Shown: positions 43,550-52,429 of the stretch, in pieces | Position numbering within the stretch: the stretch's first letter is position 1 | How the letters are laid out: every line of letters starts with the position of its first letter | DNA from: Microbacterium sp. | GTDB taxonomy: Bacteria; Actinomycetota; Actinomycetes; Actinomycetales; Microbacteriaceae | Direction of reading: 5' to 3' | Assembly (NCBI GenBank): GCA_019510305.1 | Contig: JAEKKN010000021.1 | Location: 1 to 64,000, forward strand | Length of the DNA: 64,000 bases | Notes under the pieces: model-generated | What the model was told of the DNA's origin: nothing | What the model saw: only the letters and a program-made list of their open reading frames with translations | Database searches by the model: none | Translations under genes and position numbers: made by a program

Positions 43550-45142
43550 TCACTCTGCGGCGGGGGCCGCGGGCGGCGGGGGTGTGGTCGGCTTCGGGTG
43601 GCGGACCACCGGGGCAGACGCGGATGCTGTGGCCATGCTCTCGCCGATGCCGCGGCCGACGGCCTGGCCCTGGATGATCGAGGCGAGGTCGACTCCCGTG
43701 GCTGCGCTGACGCTGTCGAACACCGACTTCAGCGCCTTGGCGCTGTCGGCGCCGACGAGGTCGGAGGCGCCGTCGCCGGATCCGCCGATGATCGACACGT
43801 TGCCGATCGTCGAGTAGCCCTTGGCGAACTCGGCCATGATCGACGGCAGCACGTCGAGCACGCGCTGGGAGAGGAACGCGTCCTGGTTGGAGGCGATGGC
43901 CTTGGCCTCTGCCTCGACCGCAGCTGCGCGTGCCTCACCTTCGGCGCGGATCGCGTCGGCCTCGGCGTTGGCGCGCAGACGCCGTGCCTCTGCTTCGGCC
44001 TCGGCCTGGGAGCGGAGTGCGTTGGCTTCACCGGTCGCGCGGGCGACTGCGGCTGCGGCCTCGCCGTTCGCCTTGGCCTTGTCGGCCTCGGCCTGCTGCT
44101 CGGCGATGCGTGTGCGGGCCTCAGCCTGCTTGACCTGCTCGATCGCCGCGGCCTCTGCCGCCCTCTCTCGCGTGTAGAGCTCGGCCTGGGCGCGAGTCTC
44201 CGCTTCGTACCGCTGCGCGTCGGCGACACGCTTGACGTCGGCGTCGAGCTGGGCCTGCTTGTTCTCGGCCTGTTGCTGCAGAACCGCCTGCTGAGTCTGC
44301 TCGCGGGCGAGGTTCTCGGCCTGCTCGGCCTCGGCGCGTGCGCGACCGATTCCGGCGTTGGCGTTGGCGGTGTTGGTGTCGAGAGCGGTCTGCTCGACGA
44401 GGTTGGCTTCCTGGTTCGCGATGTTCTTCTGATTGATCGCGCGGTCGGCGTTCGTCTGCGAGATCTCGGCGGACTGACGCTTCGCCTGGATCTCGGGGGC
44501 GCCGAGGGACTGGATGTATCCGACCTTGTCGGTGATCCCCTTGATCTGGAACGAGTCGAGGATGAGACCCTGCTCGGCGAGCTCCTGCGAGACGTCGGCG
44601 GCGATCTGGTCGGAGAACTTCTTGCGTTCGCGCATGAGTTCGACGACCGACAGGGTGGCGACGATGCCTCGGAGCGCTCCTTCGAGCTGCTCGGTGGTGA
44701 ACTGCTCGATCGCCTTGTCCTGCGAGGCGAAGCGCTCTGCAGCTCGGCGCACGAGGATCGGGTCGGACCCGATCTTGACGATCGCGACGCCGTCGACGTT
44801 GAGGGTGACGCTGTCGAGCGACTGCGCCTCGGCGTTCAGCGAGACCTGACGCGAGCGCAGCGAGATGATCTCGTGGCGCTGGGTGATCGGGTTGACGAGC
44901 GATTTGCCGTTCACGATCACCGTGACGGGAGACTCTTCGGTCTCGCCGCGGCTGGTGCCGTCTGCGGCGACGACGGTGCGCTGCACCTTCTGCTTGCGAC
45001 CCGAGATGACGAGGGCCTCGTCGGCGCGGGCGACCTTGATCCAGCTGCGTGCGAACAGCAGCAGGATGAGAAGGACGACGATCGCGACGACGATCGCGAT
45101 CCCGACGATGACGAGAGTGCCGATTGCTCCGGCGATCTCCAT
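43550..45142 (-). CDS. Flotillin-like SPFH-domain membrane protein
   Basis: A 530-residue protein: an N-terminal transmembrane segment (IGTLVIVGIAIVVAIVVLLI), an SPFH/band-7 domain (about residues 35-215) and a long coiled coil rich in Ala, Glu and Gln (about 215-450), then a low-complexity Pro-rich C-terminus. This order is that of bacterial flotillins (FloT/YuaG, YqiK), which organise membrane microdomains. It starts at an ATG at 45142. Usually paired with an NfeD protein, none of which is adjacent. The coiled coil repeats QAE/AEA units. Confidence 0.9.
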   Translation of the reverse strand: MEIAGAIGTLVIVGIAIVVAIVVLLILLLFARSWIKVARADEALVISGRKQKVQRTVVAADGTSRGETEESPVTVIVNGKSLVNPITQRHEIISLRSRQVSLNAEAQSLDSVTLNVDGVAIVKIGSDPILVRRAAERFASQDKAIEQFTTEQLEGALRGIVATLSVVELMRERKKFSDQIAADVSQELAEQGLILDSFQIKGITDKVGYIQSLGAPEIQAKRQSAEISQTNADRAINQKNIANQEANLVEQTALDTNTANANAGIGRARAEAEQAENLAREQTQQAVLQQQAENKQAQLDADVKRVADAQRYEAETRAQAELYTRERAAEAAAIEQVKQAEARTRIAEQQAEADKAKANGEAAAAVARATGEANALRSQAEAEAEARRLRANAEADAIRAEGEARAAAVEAEAKAIASNQDAFLSQRVLDVLPSIMAEFAKGYSTIGNVSIIGGSGDGASDLVGADSAKALKSVFDSVSAATGVDLASIIQGQAVGRGIGESMATASASAPVVRHPKPTTPPPPAAPAAE

Positions 45143-45299
45143 GGATGACCTCCCTGGTTCCCCCCGAGGGGGCGGTCGAGTGTGCTGCGCGGTCGCGCAG
45201 ACGTACAGGCTCCACCCTGCCAGATCCGATGCATCGCTGCATGGGCACTGCTGCCCACCGGATGCGTTCGGCCCGCCGAGGGCCCGCCGCCGCCCGGCT

Positions 45300-46646
45300 T
45301 CACGCCGCGAGGGTGTACCGGGCAAGCCCTCCGAGTCGCGGCGTGCGCGCCGGATCGACATAGGGCGGAGGGATGAACCACACTCTGGAGGCGGCGCCGG
45401 CCCCGTCGATGCGGATCTCCCATCCGTTGTCGTGGATGCGATGGTGGCAGCTCTCGCACAGCAGCACCCCGTTGCTCAGATCGGTCGGGCCGGCATCCCG
45501 TTGCCACCAGGCGATGTGGTGAGCCTTCGTCATCTCTGGCGGCAGACCGCACATCGCGCATCCTCCGTCGCGTTCGGCGAGAGCCATGCGCTGCGCTTTC
45601 GTGAACAGCCGCTTCTCGCGACCCCAGTCGAGGATCTCGCCAGCGGAGTCGAGGACGCAGGGGATGACGCCTCCCGAAGCGGCCATCCGTCGGACGGCCG
45701 CGATGCTGATCGGGCGGTCGGCGCCGTCGACAGTGCCGGAACCCGTGCCGGCCATCAGGTCTTCGAGGTTCACACGCACGACGACCGTCGCCCCGGCGAG
45801 AGCGGGCGCGCGGTTGTCGCATCCGAGCGTGTGAGCGCAGATCGAGCTCAGCGCGTCGGCCTGCAGCATCGCGACCGAGCGGTGATCGGCGTCAGGGGCA
45901 TCGGGGTCGACAGCGTCTTTGCGTGCACCGAAGGCGGAGGAGACCCACCCGGTGATGGCCGCGCGGATCGGCGCTGCCGACTCGATGTCGAAGACCGCGT
46001 TGAGGTGCAGGGCACCGTCGCGCTCGAACATCGTCAGCGACCGCCGCGTTCGCGCCTCGGCATCGCGTGGCGCCACGCCGTCGGGATCGAGCCATGCTTC
46101 CGCGCGGGCGATCAGCTTGCGGACGTCATCCAGAGACAGAGAGGCGGCCTTGTCTACGAGGAGTCGCTCGGCCTCGTCGATGCGAGAGATGTCGCTCGTA
46201 AGTCGCGCCCGGTCGAGCAGCGCGATGATGAGCGCTGCCGCGGTCGTGTGGAGCCCGCCGGCGGCGATCGCCTTCTGAACGGCGGGGTACTTCGCGGGCA
46301 GCCGCTCGCCCAGCAGGTCGCGGCGTGGCGCGGTCGCCTCGCCGACTTTCACCAGTCGGGTGGCGTCTCCGGCAGACGTGCCGCTGGTCGTCGCGATCAG
46401 CTGGGCGGCACCGCGGAACCCCTGCTGCTTCGCGAGCGACTCGGGGCCGAGCTCGGGCCGGGATTCGCGCGCGATGCCCGCCGCGATCTCGACGTGAAGT
46501 GCGTCGATGAGCCGACGCATCGCGCCGAGCGCGTCATTGGCCTCCACGAGCTGCGCGCGGGTGAAATCCTCTGTCTCACCGGCATCCGACCACAGTGAAT
46601 CGAGGCGGGCGACCGCCTCGTGCAGTGGAGTGAGGTGCGAGGACAT
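45300..46646 (-). CDS. DUF222 and HNH endonuclease domain protein (13E12-repeat-like)
   Basis: A 448-residue protein: an N-terminal DUF222 helical region (about residues 30-350) and a C-terminal HNH nuclease with CAMCGLPPEMTKAHHIAWW and LCESCHHRIHDNGW; the two CxxC pairs bind zinc and His-His is catalytic. Such genes occur in several copies in Microbacteriaceae and mycobacteria (the 13E12 repeat family) and some are induced by DNA damage through LexA. An SOS-box-like site lies 33 bases upstream of this start, so this copy may be damage-inducible. Substrate unknown. Confidence 0.93.
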   Translation of the reverse strand: MSSHLTPLHEAVARLDSLWSDAGETEDFTRAQLVEANDALGAMRRLIDALHVEIAAGIARESRPELGPESLAKQQGFRGAAQLIATTSGTSAGDATRLVKVGEATAPRRDLLGERLPAKYPAVQKAIAAGGLHTTAAALIIALLDRARLTSDISRIDEAERLLVDKAASLSLDDVRKLIARAEAWLDPDGVAPRDAEARTRRSLTMFERDGALHLNAVFDIESAAPIRAAITGWVSSAFGARKDAVDPDAPDADHRSVAMLQADALSSICAHTLGCDNRAPALAGATVVVRVNLEDLMAGTGSGTVDGADRPISIAAVRRMAASGGVIPCVLDSAGEILDWGREKRLFTKAQRMALAERDGGCAMCGLPPEMTKAHHIAWWQRDAGPTDLSNGVLLCESCHHRIHDNGWEIRIDGAGAASRVWFIPPPYVDPARTPRLGGLARYTLAA

Positions 46647-46675
46647 GCATCCAGCGTACGCTCGAGCAGAGCGAC

Positions 46676-46709
46676 TATTCGAATGTAGTTTCGAATATGT
46701 GGAAACTAC
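46676..46709. promoter_or_regulatory. LexA/SOS-box-like site overlapping a second inverted repeat
   Basis: TCGAATGTAGTTTCGA (46679-46694) matches 14 of 16 positions of the actinobacterial LexA box TCGAAC-N4-GTTCGA, extended to an 8-6-8 inverted repeat at 46676-46697. Overlapping it is GTAGTTTC-N9-GAAACTAC (46685-46709), a perfect inverted repeat of the kind bound by MarR proteins. Both lie in the 87-base gap between the marR stop and the HNH gene start, on its upstream side. Confidence 0.65.
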
Positions 46710-46733
46710 TTACATCGCCTTTCGCGAAGATCA

Positions 46734-47165
46734 TCACGAATGGTTGCGCAGCTTCTCCGTGAGGTCGCGCAGTGTTCGCAGCTCCTCGTCGTCGAGGTGC
46801 GACATGCGCTCGGCGATCGAGCGGCCGTGCACGGTGGCGAGTGTGCGGAAGGCCCGCGCGCCGGCATCCGTCGCTCTGACCAGGGCACCGCGACCGTCTT
46901 CGGGATCAGGGCATTTCGCGATGAGGCCACGAGAGACCATGCGGTCGATCAGGCGGGAGACGCTGGGCTGGCTGATCAGCATGTTGCTGGTGACGTCACG
47001 GAGCCGCGCAGTCATGCCGGGGGAGCGCGTCGCCGTGAGCAGGACGTCGTACTCTGCCTGCGAGAGGTGGGCGTCGTCGAAGTCCTTCACCATCTCGTCG
47101 AACAGCTCGTGCTGCGCGCGGAAGAGGCTCTCCCACGCCTCGAGGGCGAGCTTGCGATCGGTCAT
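46734..47165 (-). CDS. MarR family regulator
   Basis: A 143-residue MarR regulator with the winged helix (about residues 35-100; LRDVTSNMLISQPSVSRLIDRM and the wing DPEDGRGALVRATDAG). ATG 47165 is used; three in-frame upstream codons are not typical. Transcribed leftward towards the HNH gene, with an 87-base gap that holds a MarR-type palindrome, so it may control that gene or itself in part. Ligand unknown. Confidence 0.9.
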   Translation of the reverse strand: MTDRKLALEAWESLFRAQHELFDEMVKDFDDAHLSQAEYDVLLTATRSPGMTARLRDVTSNMLISQPSVSRLIDRMVSRGLIAKCPDPEDGRGALVRATDAGARAFRTLATVHGRSIAERMSHLDDEELRTLRDLTEKLRNHS

Positions 47166-47280
47166 GGAGAACAGCGTACTGGCACTCGCGGACACCGCGC
47201 GGGCGCTCGCCGCGACGTTCCTCGGGTCGGATTCGGGGGTGGTCGGAGAGGCCGGCGGGAAGGCCGCCGGCCCCGGATGA

Positions 47281-47676
47281 TCAGCCCTGGTCGTGCGCGG
47301 TCGTCATCCACTGCACGAGTTGGTAGATCACGCCGTTGGGGTCGCGCATCTGGAAGTAGCGCTCGCCCCACGGCTCGGTCTCGATAGGGGTCGCGATGTC
47401 GACGCCCTGCGCCTGCAGGCGGCTGTACTCGGTGTCGATGTCATCCACTGTGAACACGACGAGCAGGCCGTATGCGGCGCCTGCCTGCGACTGCGGCTTG
47501 AAGCTCGCCAGTCCCGTCCGCAGGTAGATCAGGTTGATTCCGGCGTCCGCGCGGGTCAGCGAGCTGAACCCGTCAGCGGCCATGGCGATGGTGAAGCCGA
47601 GGTGCTGCTCAGCCCATCGGCTGGATGCTTCGACATCGGAGACGTTGAGGGAGACGGCGGATGCGGTGATGTTCAT
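47281..47676 (-). CDS. VOC family (glyoxalase/bleomycin-resistance-like) protein
   Basis: A 131-residue VOC-fold protein (SLNVSDVEASSRWAEQHLGFT and RYFQMRDPNGVIYQLVQW). The end of each half carries the expected metal positions, a Glu/His pair, less clearly conserved here. ATG 47676 is used, with an RBS AAGGAGAG upstream. It is divergent from a TetR gene, and two TGTACG-type dyads lie between them, so expression is probably repressor-controlled. Confidence 0.87.
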   Translation of the reverse strand: MNITASAVSLNVSDVEASSRWAEQHLGFTIAMAADGFSSLTRADAGINLIYLRTGLASFKPQSQAGAAYGLLVVFTVDDIDTEYSRLQAQGVDIATPIETEPWGERYFQMRDPNGVIYQLVQWMTTAHDQG

Positions 47677-47693
47677 GGCTCTCCTTGCTATTC

Positions 47694-47706
47694 TGTACGA
47701 CGTACA
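47694..47706. promoter_or_regulatory. TetR operator between VOC and TetR genes
   Basis: TGTACG-A-CGTACA is a perfect 6-1-6 dyad, and a related half-site pair TGTA-N5-TACA follows at 47708-47720. It lies in the 69-base gap between the divergent VOC and TetR genes. The TTGTAC-type dyad is typical of TetR proteins that have this C-terminal domain. Confidence 0.65.
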
Positions 47707-47745
47707 ATGTAACGCGTACAACGCAACTATGACAAGATCATTCCC

Positions 47746-48504
47746 GTGAGCTCCGAACGCACCGGATCCGGCGAACCCAGCAGAACCCTCGCGCTGCTGT
47801 GGGGTGAGCCGCTCGCGCCGCGCAAAGGGCCCGCTCGATCGATCACCGTGACGCAGATCGTCGACGCCGCCCTCTCGATCGCCGACGAGAGCGGACTGGG
47901 CGCCGTCACCATGAGGGCGGTCGCCGAGCGGGTCGGGGTGTCGACCATGTCGGTGTACACCTACGTCCCCGGCAAGCCGGAACTGCTCGATCTCATGGTC
48001 GATGCGCTGTACCTCGGGATGGAGCGGATGCCGTGGCGCGACGAGCGTTGGCGGGATCGTGCCGTGGCTGTGGCCGAGTGCAACCGCTCGCTGCTGGAAA
48101 CCCATCCGTGGATGACAGAGGTTGCGGCGCTCAGTCGTCCTCCGCTCGGGCCGGGGGTGATGGCGAAGTACGAGCACGAACTCGCGGCATTCGACGACGC
48201 GGGTCTCGATGACGTCGACGTCGATGCCGCGTTGACGTTCCTTATCGGTTTCGTGCAGTCGCACTGCCGCGCGGCGCACGATGCCGAACGCGCGACGACC
48301 GACACGGCGATGAGCGATGCGCAGTGGTGGGAGGCGAATCAGCCGATCCTCGCGCGGGCTTTCGATCCGGAGGTCTATCCGCGGGCGGTGCGCATCGGTG
48401 CAGCGGCGGGGGAGGCGCAAGGGGCCGCGTGGTCTGCTGATGGCGCGTGGGAGTTCGGTCTCGAACGGGTCCTCGACGGGCTCGCGGCGCTGATCGAGCG
48501 CTGA
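47746..48504 (+). CDS. TetR family regulator with tetracycline-repressor-type C-terminal domain
   Basis: A 252-residue TetR protein: helix-turn-helix (about residues 30-75; SITVTQIVDAALSIADESGLGAVTMRAVAERVGVSTMSVYTYVPGK) and a TetR_C-type ligand domain of class TetR/tetR (about 90-245). GTG start at 47746. It is divergent from the VOC gene and is predicted to repress it and itself via the dyad at 47694-47706. A strong hairpin terminator follows. Confidence 0.93.
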   Translation: MSSERTGSGEPSRTLALLWGEPLAPRKGPARSITVTQIVDAALSIADESGLGAVTMRAVAERVGVSTMSVYTYVPGKPELLDLMVDALYLGMERMPWRDERWRDRAVAVAECNRSLLETHPWMTEVAALSRPPLGPGVMAKYEHELAAFDDAGLDDVDVDAALTFLIGFVQSHCRAAHDAERATTDTAMSDAQWWEANQPILARAFDPEVYPRAVRIGAAAGEAQGAAWSADGAWEFGLERVLDGLAALIER

Positions 48505-48550
48505 ATCAGCGGATGCTGTTCGGACGAGGAGTCCGTCGACGGCACAAGTA

Positions 48551-48584
48551 AAGGGCCGGTCGGAGAGGCTCCCGACCGGCCCTT
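48551..48584 (+). terminator. Strong hairpin terminator after the TetR gene
   Basis: AAGGGCCGGTCGG and its exact complement flank an 8-base loop (13-bp stem, 48551-48584). Not followed by a U-run on the plus strand, though A/T bases flank both sides (TTGT after, TA before), so it could work for both directions. The rest of the 259-base gap to 48763 shows no gene. Confidence 0.75.
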
Positions 48585-48763
48585 GTCCCTTGCACCAAGA
48601 GTGTCCTGCAATCACATGAGGTGGATGCCACAGCAAACATTCACCGTGCGATCACTCTATAACGGCGCGGTAACGAATGCAACGGTTTGATCACGGAAAT
48701 CTTGGCTCGACACACATCTGGGTCGGCTGTCCCTTCTTACCCAACCTGACAACTGGGACGCCG

Positions 48764-49756
48764 TCATCGTCGAGTGACCAGCACCACGTTGCCCCGCTTG
48801 CGTCCGATGTCGACGTAGCGGTGCGCTTCGACGATGTCGGCCAGATCGAAGGACCTGTCGACGACGGCCTGGAAGCGGCCGGCGTCCGCGAGGCTGACGA
48901 GGTGCGCGAGCTCGTCAGCGCCGGGCGTGCCGACGTTCCAGGTGACGAGCTTTCCTGAGCGGCGGCTCTGCCCGCGGCTGCGCAGCATCGACCACAGGTC
49001 ACTGATGACGAGCAGGAGCGCCCCGCCGGGGTTGATGGATGCCTCTACCCGGCTGAACGGGGCGTTGCCGACGCAGTCGACGATCACGTCGTACATGCCG
49101 CCTCCGGCGGCGAAGTCCTGCCGGGCGTAGTCGACGACCCGGTCGGCGCCGAGTGACGTGACGAGCGGGGCGTTGCCCTCGCTCGTCACGGCGGTGACGT
49201 CGGCGCCGAGATGCTTCGCCAGCTGGATCGCCGCAGTCCCGACCGCGCCGGATGCTCCGTTCACGAGCACCGAGGTGCCCGGCCCGATCGTGATCTGTCC
49301 GAAGAAGCCCAGCGCGGTGATGCCGCCGAACACGAGGGTCACGGCTTCCTCGAGCGTCATGCTCGCAGGAGCACGGGTGATCGCCCCGTCGGCCGGCACA
49401 CACACGTACTCGGCGTGGCCGCCGAACGCTCCGCCCATCGCCGCGATGACACGGTCGCCGGCGGTGAAAGCGGTGACACCCGAGCCGACGGCCTCGACGA
49501 CGCCGGCGGCATCCATGCCCAGAATCGGATGCTTCGGCCGGAACACGCCGAGCCCGGCGGCCGCGAGCAGACCGAGGCCGGCCGGGATGTCGCGAGCGCG
49601 GGACCGATGGTCGGCGATGCTCACCGTGCTCGCGTGCACCCGGATCAGCACTTCGCCGGGCCTCGGCGAAGGGGTGGGGCGCTGCTCGAGGTGGACTTGC
49701 TCGGGGCCGCCGAAGCGGCGATAGACGGCCGCGGTCATGGTCGTGTCGGTTGTCAT
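48764..49756 (-). CDS. Medium-chain NAD(P)H-dependent oxidoreductase
   Basis: A 330-residue MDR enzyme of the zinc-free quinone-oxidoreductase-like branch. MTAAVYRRFGGPEQVHLEQ at the N-terminus, ILGMDAAGVVEAVGSGVTAF, the nucleotide motif VLVNGASGAVGTAAIQLAKHLGA and the C-terminal DLADIVEAHRYVDIGRKRGNVVL are typical. No structural zinc Cys cluster is present. Catalysed reaction: NAD(P)H-dependent reduction of a quinone or alpha,beta-unsaturated compound. It is monocistronic. Confidence 0.88.
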   Translation of the reverse strand: MTTDTTMTAAVYRRFGGPEQVHLEQRPTPSPRPGEVLIRVHASTVSIADHRSRARDIPAGLGLLAAAGLGVFRPKHPILGMDAAGVVEAVGSGVTAFTAGDRVIAAMGGAFGGHAEYVCVPADGAITRAPASMTLEEAVTLVFGGITALGFFGQITIGPGTSVLVNGASGAVGTAAIQLAKHLGADVTAVTSEGNAPLVTSLGADRVVDYARQDFAAGGGMYDVIVDCVGNAPFSRVEASINPGGALLLVISDLWSMLRSRGQSRRSGKLVTWNVGTPGADELAHLVSLADAGRFQAVVDRSFDLADIVEAHRYVDIGRKRGNVVLVTRR

Positions 49757-49887
49757 GACTCGATGCTCGCCGCCTCGGGTTCGCGCGTCATCGGCCGGCA
49801 GACCCGGATCCGTCCGGCCGAAAGTACGACTCCGAGTCCGTGCGGAAGGCCGATGTCCGCCGTCCTCGCTCACGCCAGCATCGAGAC

Positions 49888-50580
49888 ATGTCGGAACACA
49901 TGAAGGTCTCCCGCCCGCCTGCCGGACAACCGCAGCGGCGTTCGAAGAGCGGATGGCCGGCGATTGCCGGCCTCCTGCTGCTCAGCGCACTCCCGGTGTT
50001 CGGAGGGGCGCTTCGACTGACGGAAGTGAGCACGAACCCCGAGGGCGTAGGCCTCCTGCCCTCAGCGGTGGCGTTGGTCGCGCACATCGTGGCGATGACC
50101 GTGTACTGCGTTCTCGGCGCCTTCCAGTTCTCGCCGGCACTGCGTATCCGGCATCGCTGGCACCGCGCCGCCGGCCGCGTCCTGATCCCCGCCGCCTTCA
50201 TCGCGGCGCTGTCCGCCATCTGGCTTGCGGTGTTCTTCGGCGGCCACCTCGAGGAGCTCGCACTCGCGATGGTCCGCCTGGTCTTCGCGACAGCGATGAC
50301 GGTGTTCCTCGTGCGGGCGGTGATCGCGATCACGCGCCGCGACTTTGCTGCACACAGTGCATGGATGACACGCGCCTACGCGATCGCCGTCTCCGGCGGA
50401 ACCCAGGCGCTGGTCTTCGCGCTGTGGACGATCCCCCTCGGCGAAGTGGACGCTTTCGGTGAAGCCTGGCTGGTCGCGACGGCGTTCGTGGTCAACAGCA
50501 TCGTGGCGGAGCTGCTCATCCGTCGACGGACCGGCCGGCGGGTGCGCCGCGTGTCGGATCGAGGTGCGCTTGTATCCTGA
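49888..50580 (+). CDS. DUF2306 membrane protein
   Basis: A 230-residue protein with about six membrane helices, of the DUF2306 type (HRWHRAAGRVLIPAAFIAAL, AHSAWMTRAYAIAVSGGTQAL in the central helices, where conserved His/Arg positions sit). ATG 49888 is preferred; the upstream ATG 49840 gives an Arg-rich extension. The start is 131 bases downstream of the divergent MDR oxidoreductase. A two-component system follows 4 bases later, so the protein is possibly its sensor input or output. Confidence 0.82.
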   Translation: MSEHMKVSRPPAGQPQRRSKSGWPAIAGLLLLSALPVFGGALRLTEVSTNPEGVGLLPSAVALVAHIVAMTVYCVLGAFQFSPALRIRHRWHRAAGRVLIPAAFIAALSAIWLAVFFGGHLEELALAMVRLVFATAMTVFLVRAVIAITRRDFAAHSAWMTRAYAIAVSGGTQALVFALWTIPLGEVDAFGEAWLVATAFVVNSIVAELLIRRRTGRRVRRVSDRGALVS

Positions 50581-50584
50581 CGGA

Positions 50585-51700
50585 GTGACCGGGCTTCTGC
50601 GTTCCGCGTGGAGGGCGCCGAGCGCCGTGCCCCCTCCGCCGCGCCGGGTCTGGCGGGATTGGGTTCTGCTGGCCCTCGTCGCCGTGCTGGCGGTGGTCGA
50701 GGGCAGCCTCCGAACCGACCTGCAGCGGCCGTTGGTCTCGGTGCTCGTGCTCCTCGCCGTGCTGCCGACCGTGCTGTGGCGTCGCACCAGGCCGCTGGTG
50801 ATGCTCGTCATCGTGATGGTGCCGCTCGGGCTGCTCCTGCCCGATTCGACCCTCTACACGAGCCTCTTCGTCATGGTGATGGTCTACGCACTCTTCCGCT
50901 GGGGATCAGGTCGCGACCTCGTGATCGGGTCGGTCATCCTCCTTGCGAGCCTCGGCCTCACGTTCGTCCGCGGGGAAGGCCTCGATGATCTCATCGGCGG
51001 GTTCGCGCTGCTGCTGACGATGGTGCTGCTCGGGATCGCGTTCCGTTATCGGGCCGGATCCCGGCAGCGTCGTCTCGACCGCATCAGGATGCTGGAGCGC
51101 GAGCATCTTGCCCGTGATCTGCATGACACCGTCGCCCACCACGTCTCGGCCATCGCGATCCGGGCCCAGGCGGGCCTGGCGGTGGCGACGCGAGACCCCC
51201 GAGCGGCGCAGGACGCGCTCGGCGTGATCGAAGCGGAGGCGGCCAAGACTCTGAGCGAACTGCGGTCCATGGTGCGGGTGCTGAGACAGGGCGATACGGC
51301 GGAGCTCGCGCCCAGTCCGAGGCTGGGCGACATCGAGCAGCTCGCCGGAACGAGGCCGGGCGGTGTGGCAGTCGTCGTGAAGGTCGCGGGCGATGACGGC
51401 AGCATCCCGCCGCCCGTCGCAGCCGCGGTCTTCCGTCTCGCGCAGGAGTCCGTGACCAACGCCCTCCGTCACGCCCGGCAGGTCACGCGAGTGGACGTGC
51501 TCGTGCAGGCGGATGCAGGCAAGCTGACGTTGAGCGTGACGAATGACGGAGAGGTCGCCGCGTCTCCCACGCCCGGATTCGGGATCATCGGCATGATGGA
51601 GCGCGCCGCCCTGCTCGGTGGCACCTGCCAGGCGGGACCCGCGCCGGGCGGCGGATGGGTCGTCACCGCAGTGCTCCCTCGTGTTGGATGGGCAGCATGA
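50585..51700 (+). CDS. Two-component sensor histidine kinase (NarL-partner type)
   Basis: A 371-residue membrane kinase: four or five transmembrane segments in the first 160 residues, then a HisKA_3 domain with His180 (ARDLHDTVAHHVSAIAIRAQ) and a HATPase_c domain (VTNALRHARQ as N box; GFGIIGMMERAALLGG as G box). It has no obvious extracytoplasmic sensor domain, typical of the LiaS/NarX-like intramembrane kinases. The GTG at 50585 is 4 bases after the DUF2306 stop and the stop overlaps the response regulator (ATGA). Confidence 0.92.
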   Translation: MTGLLRSAWRAPSAVPPPPRRVWRDWVLLALVAVLAVVEGSLRTDLQRPLVSVLVLLAVLPTVLWRRTRPLVMLVIVMVPLGLLLPDSTLYTSLFVMVMVYALFRWGSGRDLVIGSVILLASLGLTFVRGEGLDDLIGGFALLLTMVLLGIAFRYRAGSRQRRLDRIRMLEREHLARDLHDTVAHHVSAIAIRAQAGLAVATRDPRAAQDALGVIEAEAAKTLSELRSMVRVLRQGDTAELAPSPRLGDIEQLAGTRPGGVAVVVKVAGDDGSIPPPVAAAVFRLAQESVTNALRHARQVTRVDVLVQADAGKLTLSVTNDGEVAASPTPGFGIIGMMERAALLGGTCQAGPAPGGGWVVTAVLPRVGWAA

Positions 51701-52374
51701 CCATCCGCGTGCTCGTCGCCGACGACCAGGAACTCGTGCGCACGGGGCTGAGCATGATCCTCGGCGCGCAGCCGGACATCGAGGTCGTGGGTCAGGCCGT
51801 CGACGGCAACGAAGCCGTCGCCCTCGCCCGCAGCCTGCGACCCGACGTCTGCCTGTTCGACATCCGCATGCCCGACCTCGACGGTATCGAGGCCACTCGT
51901 GTGCTCGCCGGCCCAGGTGTGGACGACCCGATGGCGGTCGTCGTCATCACGACCTTCGACCTCGACGAGTACGTCTTCGCGGCGCTGCGGGCGGGCGCCA
52001 AGGGCTTTCTGCTCAAGGATGCCGGACCGGAGCTGCTCGCCCAGGCGATCCGCGCTGCGGCCCGCGGGGATGCTCTGATCGCCCCCGATGTCACGGTGCG
52101 GCTGCTCGAGGCGTTCGCCGGGGCGGGGCCCGCATCCCCTCCGCCGCAGCCGGTCGAGCCGCTCACCGAACGCGAGGAACAGGTGCTCGCGAAGGTCGCG
52201 GGCGGACTGAGCAACAGCGAGATCGCGAGAGAGTTGTACATCACCCTCAGTACGGTGAAGACGCACGTGGCGAGCCTGATGACCAAGCTCGGCGCTCGCA
52301 ACCGCGTCGAGATCGCCATCTGGGCACATCAGACGGGGCGGATGCGTGCCCGAACCACCGGCGAGGGCCACTAG
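51697..52374 (+). CDS. LuxR/NarL-type response regulator
   Basis: A 225-residue response regulator: receiver domain (residues 1-120) with phospho-acceptor Asp55 in DVCLFDIRMPD, Thr and Lys switch residues (VVITTFD, GFLLKDAG), and a C-terminal LuxR helix-turn-helix (LTEREEQVLAKVAGGLSNSEIARELYITLSTVKTHV). It overlaps the kinase gene by ATGA; together they form a complete pair. Output genes unknown; the upstream DUF2306 gene is a candidate. Confidence 0.96.
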   Translation: MTIRVLVADDQELVRTGLSMILGAQPDIEVVGQAVDGNEAVALARSLRPDVCLFDIRMPDLDGIEATRVLAGPGVDDPMAVVVITTFDLDEYVFAALRAGAKGFLLKDAGPELLAQAIRAAARGDALIAPDVTVRLLEAFAGAGPASPPPQPVEPLTEREEQVLAKVAGGLSNSEIARELYITLSTVKTHVASLMTKLGARNRVEIAIWAHQTGRMRARTTGEGH

Positions 52375-52429
52375 CGCTGCGAGAGAAGGAGCGGTGAGAC
52401 CGTCATCGCCGACCCGCAACACTGGCTGC

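Noticed and set aside
47251..47271. Hairpin GCCGGCGG/CCGCCGGC near the MarR and VOC genes
   Set aside because: The stem is short, purely GC and lies on the promoter side of marR, so it is not convincing as either a terminator or an operator.
48585..48763. A possible small gene or structured RNA in the AT-richer gap after the TetR terminator
   Set aside because: No frame has a plausible start with ribosome site, and apart from the terminator no stable paired structure could be recognised by eye.
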